Notes: generated from the sequence alone by a model not told the origin. A DNA stretch of 64,000 nt from Mucilaginibacter sp. (GCF_025359345.1 NZ_JANYGQ010000005.1:186001-250000); one strand, 5' to 3'. Positions 28,903 through 38,375 are shown, numbered from the stretch's first letter. Numbers and translations are program-made.

Positions 28903-30276
28903 TTATAACAATTTCAAAATATCTGTTAACGTTTCTTTGTCTCCCGGTCTTGCCGCATTTTTATCAATTATTTGGCCTTTTTTGTCAATTATTGCATAAT
29001 GCGGTATACCCGATATATTGAACGCCTTTTCCGCCTCCTCTGCAAGCGTTTTGTTTAAAAAATAATTTTCGCCGGTAATATTTAATTGTTTTCGGGCCGC
29101 CATCCAATTAGCTTTATCGTCATTAAAACCGAGATACAAAAAAACCACATCTTTATTTTTAAGTTGTTGCTGTAATACTTTGGAGTTTGGCATTTCAGAT
29201 CTGCAGGGTCCACACCAGCTCGCCCAAAAATCAACATAAATCACCTTACCCGAATACGCTTTGAAGATTTTATTTAAATCGGTATAGTTCTCTATTTTAT
29301 CAATGCTATGCTGGCTTTCAGCAACAAATTTCAGATAGCTGCTCCGTTTACTATTCACCAGCGTTCTGAGTTGGGGCGAGCTAACCGCGCCAATAAACTG
29401 CGGATATAAACTATTGTAGATAGAATCAATTCCAATAATGTTTAAAAGCTGTCGGGTCAATAAGACATCCCGTGTTGGACCCTCCAAGTTTTTAACGCCA
29501 AAATTAAAAATATCAGTTGATCGATACCTGTTTACACTGCCACTAGTTTTTAGCATACAAAAATATTGCACAAAATCATTGTAGTTTACAGAGCATTTAG
29601 CAGCATTGTCATCATTAATATTTACACTCTTCAACAGATCAAATAGGGTATCGCTGGCGGCGATCTTATTTTGCATCAGGGTACCTACGCAAAGCCTTTC
29701 ATAGGGTTCATAAGTGAATTGCTTTTTTAGCCAGTTATTAAAACTATTGCTCATTGGATGTTTAAGATTGTAATTCTCGAGGAAAGCCAGTTTATACTGT
29801 CCCTTTTTGAGCCGTTCACTAAGGTTAGCTTGCAGGTCTTCAATTTGGTTGACCGCGGCATTGAATTTAGAAGTGTATTTATTGTGGTAAGTGCTGTCGC
29901 CTGACAATTCCCGCTCGAAATAGATATCATTTGCAATACCACCCTTCACCTCATAACCAGAAAAGTAATCAAATTGATTAAAAACAATTGAAATCTTATC
30001 TCCGGGTTGAAGGTCTATTAATGCAATATCTTCGCCGTAGCGCACTGCCCATTCGTCGATGCTTGATGTCTGCAGGACAGCATGAAAAACCCCATATTTG
30101 TCAACCTCGGCTGTGTATTTGTCATCTGTTTTTCCGGTAATGTAATTTCGGCCGTTCTTTTGAAAGAAAATGTATTTTGCCGACGGATGTTGAATCTTCC
30201 CGTATATTTCAACGGTCTGACCATACGTATAAAGGCAATTAATTGATAGGATAATAAAAACAAAGTAATGCTTCAT
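28903..30276 (-). CDS. TlpA-like thioredoxin-fold protein with large N-terminal domain
   Basis: The protein has 457 residues with a signal peptide to about residue 19. Residues 20-310 are a domain resembling the DUF4369-containing N-terminal regions of Bacteroidota thiol-disulfide proteins. The C-terminal thioredoxin fold carries WCGPC at 354-358 and the cis-Pro in SGIPHYAI. It should act as a periplasmic disulfide reductase or isomerase. It is transcribed alone, 78 bp downstream of the esterase start on the same strand. Confidence 0.88.
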   Translation of the reverse strand: MKHYFVFIILSINCLYTYGQTVEIYGKIQHPSAKYIFFQKNGRNYITGKTDDKYTAEVDKYGVFHAVLQTSSIDEWAVRYGEDIALIDLQPGDKISIVFNQFDYFSGYEVKGGIANDIYFERELSGDSTYHNKYTSKFNAAVNQIEDLQANLSERLKKGQYKLAFLENYNLKHPMSNSFNNWLKKQFTYEPYERLCVGTLMQNKIAASDTLFDLLKSVNINDDNAAKCSVNYNDFVQYFCMLKTSGSVNRYRSTDIFNFGVKNLEGPTRDVLLTRQLLNIIGIDSIYNSLYPQFIGAVSSPQLRTLVNSKRSSYLKFVAESQHSIDKIENYTDLNKIFKAYSGKVIYVDFWASWCGPCRSEMPNSKVLQQQLKNKDVVFLYLGFNDDKANWMAARKQLNITGENYFLNKTLAEEAEKAFNISGIPHYAIIDKKGQIIDKNAARPGDKETLTDILKLL

Positions 30277-30462
30277 TTATTGATTGTTTGTAAGGTTAGA
30301 GTTGATTTTGGTTATCATCCTTAACGGGTAAAGCTAAACAAGATTGCGGCGGCACTTGAGTATCTTAGTAATTACTGAATTTGCCCGGTTTTATTTTGGC
30401 AGTAAAGACTGACAAAACTGGCACGGTTTAGGATTACCTATATCTATCTACACAAAAGTACT

Positions 30463-30690
30463 ATGGCAAATCAAAACTCAAAGCGAATAGGCAATCAACC
30501 CAAAGAAAAACCGGTTACTACAATGGACACAATGCACGACACCTGGCGGGTTATGAAGCCATTTGTGCATTTTTCTTTTAAAGCGCTGAAAGTATTAGCG
30601 GGAGCGCTGGTGTTTATTGTGAAGCATATTCCGAAACCGGAGGAGCATAAGCCTGCGGAGAAGAGGGATAAGGTGATTAAGATAAAATGA
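30463..30690 (+). CDS. Small single-helix membrane protein, function unknown
   Basis: The protein has 75 residues: a charged N-terminus (1-30), one hydrophobic helix at about 41-54 (FKALKVLAGALVFIVKHI) and a basic Lys/Glu-rich tail. I do not recognise a family. A Rho-independent terminator follows at 30749-30790, and no other gene lies between, which supports it as a real transcription unit. Confidence 0.6.
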   Translation: MANQNSKRIGNQPKEKPVTTMDTMHDTWRVMKPFVHFSFKALKVLAGALVFIVKHIPKPEEHKPAEKRDKVIKIK

Positions 30691-30748
30691 ACCTTTCGAA
30701 CATCTGTGATGACAAACGCCCAAAACGACGAAAATTGTTTATTCTACG

Positions 30749-30790
30749 AAAGGTGCTGACACTAATTTGTCAGCACTTTTCTCATTTTTT
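30749..30790 (+). terminator. Rho-independent terminator
   Basis: A 9-bp perfect stem, GTGCTGACA with TGTCAGCAC, has a 6-nt loop and is followed by TTTTCTCATTTTTT. It ends the unit of the small gene at 30463-30690. Confidence 0.75.
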
Positions 30791-31039
30791 GACATGTAAA
30801 ATTATAAAAAACCGCGTTAATGATGCAGAAAAAAGGCTTTTTAGCGAACCACTGGGCCAATTTACTGTTCCACCCTGTTCCTTATGTTTCACTGTGAACA
30901 GGAACGCAAAATTGTACTATAATCCTGTCACAGATTTACACTTCGAAATTAATCCCCCGAATACCTATGGTCACAAGGCCAAGAATGCAACGGACAGGTA
31001 GTAAAAAAGAAGTTCAAACACTCAATATCTACATTTGTC

Positions 31040-31082
31040 GAATTAAATTCATTTTTTAAAATACTATTATGAATTAAATTCA
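31040..31082. promoter_or_regulatory. Direct repeats in front of the Lrp-family gene
   Basis: The 12-bp word GAATTAAATTCA occurs at 31040-31051 and again at 31071-31082, 31 bp apart or about three helical turns. Each copy is a near palindrome. Their position 22-64 bp before the ATG fits autoregulation by the Lrp-type protein. Confidence 0.45.
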
Positions 31083-31103
31083 AAATAACCGTAATATTAC
31101 AGT

Positions 31104-31583
31104 ATGATTAGCGAAACAGAAATCATACTGGATAAAACAGACCTGCATATTTTACGGTTAATGCAGGACAATGCCCGCATCAGCAACGCCGACCTGGCAC
31201 GAGAGCTGGGCATGGCGCCATCTGGGATATTGGAGCGCGTTAAAAAACTGGAACAGAAAAATGTCATCCGCCAGTATACGGCCCGCATAAACCCCGAAGC
31301 GCTGCAGCAAAAAATGCTGGCTTTTATTTTTATGAAAGCTGCCGATGGGCCCGGTTGCAACGATACAGCCAAACAACTGGCCAAAATACCCGAAGTACAG
31401 GAAGTGCACCACATTGCTGGCGACGATTGTTACCTGGTAAAAGTGCGCACTTATGATTCCGCCTCGCTGATGCACCTGATGCGTAACGAGTTCGGCAAAA
31501 TACCTAACCTTTTAAGTACCCGCACCACCATAGTGCTCGAGACGGTTAAAGAACAACAACAATTGGTAATACCCGAAAAATAA
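31104..31583 (+). CDS. Lrp/AsnC-family transcriptional regulator
   Basis: The protein has 159 residues. An N-terminal helix-turn-helix (LDKTDLHILRLMQDNARISNADLARELGMAPSGILERVKKLE) precedes an AsnC/RAM ligand-binding domain (about 70-150; VHHIAGDDCYLVKVR). Lrp-type proteins form octamers and respond to amino acids. It is followed after 7 bp by an EamA transporter, so it probably governs export of its own ligand, as in other Lrp-exporter pairs. Paired repeats lie just upstream. Confidence 0.93.
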   Translation: MISETEIILDKTDLHILRLMQDNARISNADLARELGMAPSGILERVKKLEQKNVIRQYTARINPEALQQKMLAFIFMKAADGPGCNDTAKQLAKIPEVQEVHHIAGDDCYLVKVRTYDSASLMHLMRNEFGKIPNLLSTRTTIVLETVKEQQQLVIPEK

Positions 31584-31590
31584 ATAAATC

Positions 31591-32574
31591 ATGCCTTCAG
31601 CCTCACAAAAATCAGCTTCTCCCCTATTGGTAATTACAGCCTTTGCAATAGTTTACGTTGTATGGGGCTCCACCTACTTTTTTATCAGGATTGCTGAGCA
31701 GGGTGGCCTCCCACCGTTTATGCTGGGTGCCATCCGCTTTATTATTGCCGGGGCTTTAATGATGGGCTGGTGCGTGGCAAAGGGCGAAAAGATTTTTGTA
31801 AAACGTGATATTATAAACGCAGCCATAACCGGTATCTTGCTGCTGTTTATTGGCAACGGCATCGTCATATGGGCCGAGCAAACCCTGCCAAGCGCCATGG
31901 TGGCCATAATGGTATCATCAGCACCGATATGGTTTGTATTGCTGGATAAGCCAAACTGGGGCATCAATCTAAAAAATAAAGCAACCATAATAGGGTTAAT
32001 TATAGGTTTTGTTGGGGTAATACTGTTGTTCAGCGAACAGCTTGGTGTTATGTTTTCGGGTGGCGGCGCATCAAAGCTGCCATGGATGCTGTTGCTGCTG
32101 TTCGGGTCGATATCATGGTCGGGTGGGTCGTTATTCTCAAAGCACAGGCCAACATCGGGCTCGGGTTCGGTAAGCGCCGCGTGGCAAATGCTGGCCGCCG
32201 GTTTTGTGTATGTGCCTGTGAGTGTTATTCATGGTGAGTTTAACAATTTAAATCTTGACAGTATACATACCAGCAGTTGGCTGGCGGTTACCTACCTGGT
32301 ATTTTTTGGTTCGATAGCTGCCTATAGCGCGTACGTTTGGCTGTTGCAAGTGAGGCCGGCAACGCAGGTAAGCACTTACGCCTATGTTAATCCGGTAATA
32401 GCAGTAATATTGGGTGTTGTGTTTATACACGAAAATGTATCATTGATGCAATTGGTGGGGCTCTTTGTAATATTAGGCAGTGTTTTGCTAATCAACCTGG
32501 CGAAATACAGGAAAGAAAAGAATGAAGTCCGAAAGTTCGAAAGTCCGAAAGAAGCTGCGGTTGCGGATTGCTAA
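31591..32574 (+). CDS. EamA/DMT-superfamily exporter (YedA/RhaT-like)
   Basis: The protein has 327 residues with ten predicted transmembrane helices in two EamA repeats (about 14-140 and 160-305). VYVVWGSTYFFIR is the usual start of this subfamily. Partnering with an Lrp regulator suggests amino acid or metabolite efflux, but the substrate is an inference. The 3' end (32522-32550) is built of AGTCCGAAAG-like repeats also found between genes, so the last 15 or so residues are probably recently added sequence. Confidence 0.9.
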   Translation: MPSASQKSASPLLVITAFAIVYVVWGSTYFFIRIAEQGGLPPFMLGAIRFIIAGALMMGWCVAKGEKIFVKRDIINAAITGILLLFIGNGIVIWAEQTLPSAMVAIMVSSAPIWFVLLDKPNWGINLKNKATIIGLIIGFVGVILLFSEQLGVMFSGGGASKLPWMLLLLFGSISWSGGSLFSKHRPTSGSGSVSAAWQMLAAGFVYVPVSVIHGEFNNLNLDSIHTSSWLAVTYLVFFGSIAAYSAYVWLLQVRPATQVSTYAYVNPVIAVILGVVFIHENVSLMQLVGLFVILGSVLLINLAKYRKEKNEVRKFESPKEAAVADC

Positions 32575-32770
32575 ATAGGGATACGAAGCTGGCCTTGTTG
32601 GTTATCTGCTGTTATTGGTCTTGTGACCATAGACATTCAGAAGATTAAACGTCAATTTTTAAAAAATACCAAACCATTGATAAACAACACGTTCCATAGC
32701 GTTCCGGGTGTTCCGCTGTGAAAAATGGAACGCTTAAGCACTCACCTAATCAGCTTACTCACACAAAAGC

Positions 32771-33814
32771 TTAAATATCTTTCGGCAACGACCTTGCCGG
32801 TGTTTCCCATTTTCCGAATTCAAAATAGTCTTCAATACTGATGCTGAGTTTGCTGCCGATGCTGTACTTACCTTTGTGGTAGTTGTTTGCCCTTAGTACT
32901 ATGCCTTCCCGCTCAATTATCAACTCTTCAAAAAATCCTTTGAACAGTATTTGCTTAACCGTCCATTTACTGCCGAAGCCTTTGGTGATTTTTACGTGCT
33001 CAGCGTAAATAACCACTGTGCCGCGCTTACTTTTTATGCCACAGCTTTTGGCCTCGTCGGATGTGAGCTGACTGCTGCTGGCAAGTATCTGGGCGGTGTA
33101 TAGTAACTTAGGTGTATTATAAAGTTCCTCGGGGCTGCCATTTTCAACAATTTCACCATCCTTCAACACTATCAGCTCATCAGCCATCGAGAGTATTTCG
33201 GCAGGGTCATGACTTACGAGTACAACGGTTACCCCCCACTCCTTTACAATGTAGCGGATGTCGTGCTGCAGGCCTTCGCGGTAAGTGGCGTCAACCTGGT
33301 TAAATGGCTCATCAAGCAAAATAACCTCAGGCTTGCTTATCAGGGCTTTGGCAATGGTTACCCGCTGTTTTTCGCCGCCGCTTAGTTTACCGAATGGCTG
33401 GTCTTTAAGCGGCAAAATATCAAGCATGTTAAGCGAGTCGGTTATTTTCTTTTCCTCGGTATCAAGCCCAATTTCGCCAATCCGCAGGCCGGAGCGCACG
33501 CTTTCCCAAACGGTGGCTTCCAGATCCATGTCCTGGTTATTTTGCGTAACAAGGCGCATGGCCTCATGAGCGGGCTGCAGTTTTTCTTCGCGTTTTAAAA
33601 TACGTTCTTCTTTAAAAAAAACCTCGCCGCTGTCTGGCTGCAACAAACCATATAGTAAGTTCAGCAATGTAGTTTTGCCACTGCCGCTTTCGCCTACAAT
33701 GGCAGTAACTTTTCCTTTGGGGATGAATATGGTTACGTTATTAACTCCTGAAGATTTATCGCCAAAATAGTTTTTGGTAACCGATATGGTTTCCAGGATC
33801 ATGTCTTCTTGCAT
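32771..33814 (-). CDS. ABC transporter ATP-binding protein with TOBE-like C-terminus
   Basis: The protein has 347 residues. Walker A GESGSGKTT (41-49), Q-loop TQNNQ, signature LSGGEKQ, Walker B VILLDEP and the switch His in VSHDP are all present. The C-terminal 100 residues resemble the TOBE-type regulatory domain of the polyamine/iron/molybdate import ATPases. No permease or binding protein is adjacent, so its partner is elsewhere or it has a non-transport role. Start ATG at 33814; an ATG at 33802 is an alternative. Confidence 0.88.
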   Translation of the reverse strand: MQEDMILETISVTKNYFGDKSSGVNNVTIFIPKGKVTAIVGESGSGKTTLLNLLYGLLQPDSGEVFFKEERILKREEKLQPAHEAMRLVTQNNQDMDLEATVWESVRSGLRIGEIGLDTEEKKITDSLNMLDILPLKDQPFGKLSGGEKQRVTIAKALISKPEVILLDEPFNQVDATYREGLQHDIRYIVKEWGVTVVLVSHDPAEILSMADELIVLKDGEIVENGSPEELYNTPKLLYTAQILASSSQLTSDEAKSCGIKSKRGTVVIYAEHVKITKGFGSKWTVKQILFKGFFEELIIEREGIVLRANNYHKGKYSIGSKLSISIEDYFEFGKWETPARSLPKDI

Positions 33815-33950
33815 ACCGGGCTGTAATTATCTCGTTTTTAAAACAACAAAGTGGGCTATAAAGGCAACGCGTAGGTTTCTTTGCAGCAGTTAAATATCCC
33901 CAAACCTAAACTATAAAAGTTTATCAAAAAAATGAAATACGTTTTTTTCA

Positions 33951-34073
33951 GAACCAAGAGCCAAGAATCAAGAGCCAAGAGAGAAGAAGAAAGTCAGTAA
34001 CCTGAAATAGAAGCTGCTCCAATTGGTAATTTTCCGGCAGTTCTATTTTTTCTTGATTCTTGTCTCTTGGTTC
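33951..34073. repeat. Inverted pair of AGAGCCAAGAATCAAGA-type words
   Basis: Two 23-bp arms, 33951-33973 and 34051-34073, are reverse complements with one mismatch, separated by 77 bp; both arms are flanked by more copies of the CCAAGAGC word. They fill the 311-bp divergent gap between the ABC ATPase and DUF1003 genes. A related single tract is at 47685-47730. Nothing else is seen in the gap. Confidence 0.7.
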
Positions 34074-34125
34074 TTGGCTCTCCATTCCATATATTTATCA
34101 AAAAGAAATTTAATTTAAACCCCTT

Positions 34126-34542
34126 ATGGAACACAACAAAACCTGGCACCAAATGCACCAGGACTCATTAGAATTTGGCCAGCGCCTGGCCGACTCGGTT
34201 GCAAACGGCATGGGCTCGTGGCGATTCATTATTATCCAAACCCTCATTGTACTGGCCTGGATGGTGCTAAACATTGTAGGCTTTGCCTATAAATGGGATG
34301 TTTACCCTTTTATTTTGCTTAATCTGGTTTTCTCGACCCAGGCAGCCTATGCAGCCCCGATCATCATGATGGCACAAAACCGCCAAAGCGAACGCGACCG
34401 CGCCCAGGCCGACGCAGATTACAGGACCAATTGCGAGGCTAAAATAGAAATAGAGGAACTACTTAAAAAGCTGAATTCGATTGAGGTTGATAAGCTTGAC
34501 AGGATATTGGAACTGCTGGAGAAAAACGATAAGAAAGCATAA
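34126..34542 (+). CDS. DUF1003 membrane protein
   Basis: The protein has 138 residues with two transmembrane helices (about 35-55 and 63-80) in the DUF1003 pattern (FADSVANGMGSWRFI-like start, NLVFSTQAAYAAPIIMMAQNRQ), then a charged coiled-coil tail. The function of DUF1003 is unknown. It lies 15 bp before an SDR gene on the same strand. Confidence 0.88.
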   Translation: MEHNKTWHQMHQDSLEFGQRLADSVANGMGSWRFIIIQTLIVLAWMVLNIVGFAYKWDVYPFILLNLVFSTQAAYAAPIIMMAQNRQSERDRAQADADYRTNCEAKIEIEELLKKLNSIEVDKLDRILELLEKNDKKA

Positions 34543-34557
34543 CTGGCAACAGTATTT

Positions 34558-35361
34558 TTGAACAATCACTTTAACAATAAAGTTGTATGGATTACAGGCG
34601 CTTCGTCAGGAATTGGCGAAGCGCTTGCTTATGCCATGTCGGGCTGTGGCGCAAAACTAATATTGTCAAGCAGAAGAATTAATGAACTGGAGCGGGTAAA
34701 ACAGGGCTGCAGTTCGCAAGAAAACGTTTTTATACTTCCGTTAGATCTTTCCGACACAAACTCGTTAGATGCTGCCGTACTATTGGCGATTAAGTGCTTT
34801 GGGGTGATAGACATTATGGTACATAACGGCGGCGTTACCCAACGCTCATTGGTTATTGATACCGATATCCAAGTGCATCGTAAGCTAATGGAACTTGATT
34901 ACTTTAGCTATGTTGTGCTAACCAAAGCCCTGCTACCTCATTTTTTGGAACGAAAAACCGGGCACTTTGTGGTTACCAGTAGTGTTATGGGTAAGATAGG
35001 GACGCCTATGCGGTCGGCCTATGCTGCTGCCAAACACGCCCTGCACGGCTTTTTCGATTGCCTGCGGGCCGAAATAGCGGCCGATAATATTAAAGTAACT
35101 ATACTTACGCCGGGCTACATCCGCACCAATATTTCCTTATTTGCTGTCACCAACAAACCTTATGGTTTAGGTAAACCATCCGAAAATATAGAAAATGGCC
35201 TGCCAGCCGATCGTGCTGCCAGGCAAATTATGAAAGCCATTAAAAAAGGGGCCTTTGAAGCGTATATCGGCAAATTAAGCGGCGAACGGGTTGGGCTATG
35301 GTTAAACAGGTTTCTGCCCGGAGTACTTACCAGGATCGCACCTAAACTTGTTCCGAAATAA
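34558..35361 (+). CDS. Short-chain dehydrogenase/reductase (DHRS7-like)
   Basis: The protein has 267 residues. The NAD(P)-binding TGASSGIG, the catalytic Ser in SSVMG and YAAAK are present, with NGG in place of the usual NNAG. The only early start is TTG at 34558, which lies inside a TATTTTTG promoter-like element; translation coupled to the DUF1003 gene 15 bp upstream is the simplest explanation. The C-terminal basic/hydrophobic tail (RVGLWLNRFLPGVLTRIAPKLV) suggests membrane association. The substrate is unknown. Confidence 0.88.
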   Translation: MNNHFNNKVVWITGASSGIGEALAYAMSGCGAKLILSSRRINELERVKQGCSSQENVFILPLDLSDTNSLDAAVLLAIKCFGVIDIMVHNGGVTQRSLVIDTDIQVHRKLMELDYFSYVVLTKALLPHFLERKTGHFVVTSSVMGKIGTPMRSAYAAAKHALHGFFDCLRAEIAADNIKVTILTPGYIRTNISLFAVTNKPYGLGKPSENIENGLPADRAARQIMKAIKKGAFEAYIGKLSGERVGLWLNRFLPGVLTRIAPKLVPK

Positions 35362-35395
35362 CATGCCCGAAACGCCTGCCTTAATACGTTTTACT

Positions 35396-35403
35396 TATCT
35401 TTG
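35396..35403 (+). promoter_or_regulatory. -7 element TATCTTTG directly before the flippase-like gene
   Basis: TATCTTTG matches TAnnTTTG and is 6 nt from the ATG at 35410, so transcription would start at or next to the start codon. This implies a leaderless or very short-leader mRNA. The same arrangement is found at 42645. Confidence 0.45.
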
Positions 35404-35409
35404 CGCTGC

Positions 35410-36384
35410 ATGACAAATATTGAAGACGCGGCAGAAGAAGCTACCGAAGAATTAAAGCCCAAAACACTAAAGCAAAAAATATGGAACATTGCCAAACTGT
35501 TATTAAAAATTGGCATTACCACCGTATTGCTTATTTGGGTTTTTAATAAAGTCGATTTTAACGCGGTAAAATACAGGTTGTTACACCCTCAATATTGGTG
35601 GATGTACGTCATTGCTATTATTTGCTTCTTTCTTTCTATGATAGTTTCGGCATGGAGGCTACTGAGCTTTTTCAGGTCGATTGGGTTAAATCTAAACCCG
35701 AAATACAATTTACGGCTGTACTTTTTGGGCATGTTTTATAACATATTACTGCCGGGCGGCATTGGCGGCGACGGCTATAAAATGTACCTCATCAACAAAA
35801 CTTACAAGGTACCGGTTAAAAGGCTATTTTGGGCGGTGATGTTCGACAGGCTGAGCGGACTTTGGATAATTGGATTATTGGCCGTTACCCTTTCATTTTT
35901 TATACCCCAGCTTGCTGCATACACCTGGATGGCGGCGGGAATATTTGCAGGCGGATCGCTGATCTATTACTTTGTTATACATAAATTTTTCAAGGATTAC
36001 ACCCGTTATTTTTTCCAGGCCCACGCAAAGGCGCTGGTGTTGCAATTGCTGCAACTAGGCACAGTACTTTGCATAATATTAAGCCAGCCCGACTTTTACC
36101 ACGCAGGTTTCAAAGGCACGTTTCCGCCCTACCTATTGTCGTTTTTACTGTCAGGCTTTGCTATTCTGATCCCTACAGCAGGTGGCGCAGGCGCCCGTGA
36201 GGCCTTTTTTACCGCACTTTCTAAGGTTTTCCCGATAAATGCAGATATCGGCGTTTTGATAGCGACATCGTTTTATCTAATCTCGGTTTTTGTTGCTCTT
36301 TCAGGTCTTTATTATATGATTAAACCCAGCCGTTTACAAGCGGATTTACCGGCAAAAAATAACTTAGAAAACGATATTGTATAA
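35410..36384 (+). CDS. LPG_synthase_TM/UPF0104-family membrane protein (AglD/YbhN-like)
   Basis: The protein has 324 residues from the ATG at 35410; a TTG three codons earlier lies within the promoter element. After a 30-residue acidic cytosolic segment come seven to eight transmembrane helices with family signatures FLGMFYNILLPGGIGGDGYK and GGAGAREAFF. The family includes the membrane domain of lysylphosphatidylglycerol synthases and putative lipid flippases. No synthetase domain is attached, so lipid or polyprenol-linked transport is the likely role. Confidence 0.85.
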   Translation: MTNIEDAAEEATEELKPKTLKQKIWNIAKLLLKIGITTVLLIWVFNKVDFNAVKYRLLHPQYWWMYVIAIICFFLSMIVSAWRLLSFFRSIGLNLNPKYNLRLYFLGMFYNILLPGGIGGDGYKMYLINKTYKVPVKRLFWAVMFDRLSGLWIIGLLAVTLSFFIPQLAAYTWMAAGIFAGGSLIYYFVIHKFFKDYTRYFFQAHAKALVLQLLQLGTVLCIILSQPDFYHAGFKGTFPPYLLSFLLSGFAILIPTAGGAGAREAFFTALSKVFPINADIGVLIATSFYLISVFVALSGLYYMIKPSRLQADLPAKNNLENDIV

Positions 36385-36505
36385 TCCACACTAAGCAGAA
36401 TTTAATTTGCAAATTTGTCTACTCTATAGAATAAATAGACTTTAAACACAGCCTAGAACATCTCAATAATTCTGTAATTTTATTATTTATCTACACCAAA
36501 TTAAA

Positions 36506-36535
36506 TTTGCCGGTTAAACTAATTTCCTAATTTTG
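36506..36535 (+). promoter_or_regulatory. Promoter of the aromatic amino acid hydroxylase gene
   Basis: TTTG (36506-36509), 18 bp, TAATTTTG (36528-36535) fits the Bacteroidota -33/-7 consensus, placing the transcript start about 15-18 bp before the ATG at 36559. Confidence 0.55.
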
Positions 36536-36558
36536 GGTTTTCTAAAATATACCAAATA

Positions 36559-38334
36559 ATGGCCGGTTTTAATAATTTCAATAACCCGCAGGTGGCTGCT
36601 TTACCTGCACATTTAAAGCAATTTATTGTTGACCAGCACTACGAGCACTACACCCCTATCGACCACGCGGTTTGGCGTTACGTAATGCGGCAAAACTATA
36701 GCTACCTTAAAGATGTTGCTTACTACCCCTACATCCCCGGGCTTGAAAAAGCAGGCTTAACGATAGAAAAAATACCAAGCCTGCAGGAGATGAACGATGC
36801 GTTGGGTAAAATTGGCTGGGGCGCTGTTACTGTTGATGGCTTTATACCCCCTGCGGCTTTTATGGAATACCAGGCCTACCGGGTTTTGGTTATTGCTGCC
36901 GATATACGCCAGTTAAACCATATTGAGTATACACCTGCTCCCGATATTATTCACGAGTCTGCGGGGCATGCGCCTATAATTGCTGACAAGGACTATCATG
37001 AATACCTTAGTTACTTTGGGTCGATAGGTGCAAAAGCTATGTTTTCGGCACAGGATTTTGAATTGTACGAAGCGATAAGGGCTTTATCGATTTTGAAAGA
37101 AATGCCCGATGCCGATGCTGCTGAAATAAAAAAAGCCGAAGAGTTGCTTACCTATCGCCAGGAAAACATGGGCGAACCGTCAGAAATGGCATTATTGAGC
37201 CGCCTGCACTGGTGGACGGTTGAATACGGCCTGATCGGTACGCTTGAAAATCCTAAAATTTACGGCGCGGGGTTGCTTTCATCAATCGGCGAAAGTTCAA
37301 GCTGTATGGATTGCGGTATCAAAAAGATACCATACACTATTGATGCGGTGAATTACAGCTATGATATTACCACAACGCAACCGCAGTTGTTTGTTACCCC
37401 AACGTTTCAAAACCTGATCGATGTGCTGGAAACTTTTGCCAACACCATGTCGTTCCGTAGGGGTGGAATATACGGGCTGCAAAAGGCAATCGACAGTAAA
37501 AACACATGCACCGCAGTTTACAGTTCAGGCCTGCAGGTTTCAGGGACATTTACCGGGTTTACGCAACATAAAGGTTTACCGGTATTTATAAAAACTACGG
37601 GGCCATCGGCCTTGGCAGTCGACAATAAACAGTTGAAGGGCCACGGCAAAGATTATCATAAAGATGGTTTCAGCTCGCCGGTAGGAAAACTGAAAGGTCA
37701 TGCCCTCCCACTGGAAGATTTAGGTGTTGAAGAGCTTAATTATTTCGGTATCGAAAAAGGCAAAATCGCCGAATTAAACTTTGAAAGCGGTATTACCCTT
37801 ACCGGCTATGTAATGAAAATACACGCCTCGAACGGAAAAACGCAGCTTATTGCGTTTGAGAACTGCACAGTTACGGATAAGGATGGTGGAGAAATGTTTA
37901 AGCCGGAATGGGGTGTTTATGATATGGCCGTCGGCGATAAAATTGTCTCTGTTTTTTGCGGTGCCGCTGATAAAGCGGAGTTTTTAGAAATTGCGTATAA
38001 GTCAAATACAGCTACCCATCATACCGTTTACGACCAAAACACAAAAGAACTGCACAAACTTTACCAGCAGGTACGCAACCGCAGGCAAACCGGCGGCGAC
38101 TTTGGCTTTTTGGGAAATGTATGGATGATGCTGCAAAAGCACCACCAGGACGACTGGCTTTGTGCGTTAGAGATACTGGAAATACTTGACCACGAGGGAG
38201 TGGAACTAAATCTTGCCGATGAAATAAGGACTTTTTTAGAAAACAAAGCGAATACTCAACCTGAATTTAAAAAGCTGATAAAGGACGGGTTTTACCTGAT
38301 CAAACATCCGGTTGAGCAAAAGTTGGTGGTTTAA
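36559..38334 (+). CDS. Biopterin-dependent aromatic amino acid hydroxylase, long form
   Basis: The protein has 591 residues, about twice the size of typical bacterial phenylalanine hydroxylases (about 260-300). The catalytic core (about 40-330) has PDIIHESAGHAP with iron ligands His132 and His137, and WWTVEYGL with the third ligand Glu222. The spacing between His137 and the Glu is about 85 residues instead of about 41, because of an inserted helical segment around 155-210. An unrecognised C-terminal region of about 250 residues follows. It is expected to hydroxylate Phe, Tyr or Trp with oxygen and tetrahydrobiopterin. An SDR gene follows after 41 bp. Confidence 0.9.
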   Translation: MAGFNNFNNPQVAALPAHLKQFIVDQHYEHYTPIDHAVWRYVMRQNYSYLKDVAYYPYIPGLEKAGLTIEKIPSLQEMNDALGKIGWGAVTVDGFIPPAAFMEYQAYRVLVIAADIRQLNHIEYTPAPDIIHESAGHAPIIADKDYHEYLSYFGSIGAKAMFSAQDFELYEAIRALSILKEMPDADAAEIKKAEELLTYRQENMGEPSEMALLSRLHWWTVEYGLIGTLENPKIYGAGLLSSIGESSSCMDCGIKKIPYTIDAVNYSYDITTTQPQLFVTPTFQNLIDVLETFANTMSFRRGGIYGLQKAIDSKNTCTAVYSSGLQVSGTFTGFTQHKGLPVFIKTTGPSALAVDNKQLKGHGKDYHKDGFSSPVGKLKGHALPLEDLGVEELNYFGIEKGKIAELNFESGITLTGYVMKIHASNGKTQLIAFENCTVTDKDGGEMFKPEWGVYDMAVGDKIVSVFCGAADKAEFLEIAYKSNTATHHTVYDQNTKELHKLYQQVRNRRQTGGDFGFLGNVWMMLQKHHQDDWLCALEILEILDHEGVELNLADEIRTFLENKANTQPEFKKLIKDGFYLIKHPVEQKLVV

Positions 38335-38375
38335 AGAATTTGTTTGTAAAATTGCTACCAACAACTCATCCATCT

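Larger units (their letters stand above)
30691..31103. other. 413-bp gap between the small membrane protein and the Lrp gene
   Basis: It contains the terminator at 30749-30790 and paired repeats at 31040-31082 in front of the Lrp gene. A 104-codon plus-strand frame (30687-31001) overlaps the terminator and has no recognisable domain; I do not consider it a gene. Nothing else is visible. Confidence 0.5.

Noticed and set aside
30687..31001. 104-codon plus-strand frame after the small membrane protein
   Set aside because: It overlaps the upstream stop by 4 bp but also covers a Rho-independent terminator, shows no domain and ends in irregular sequence.
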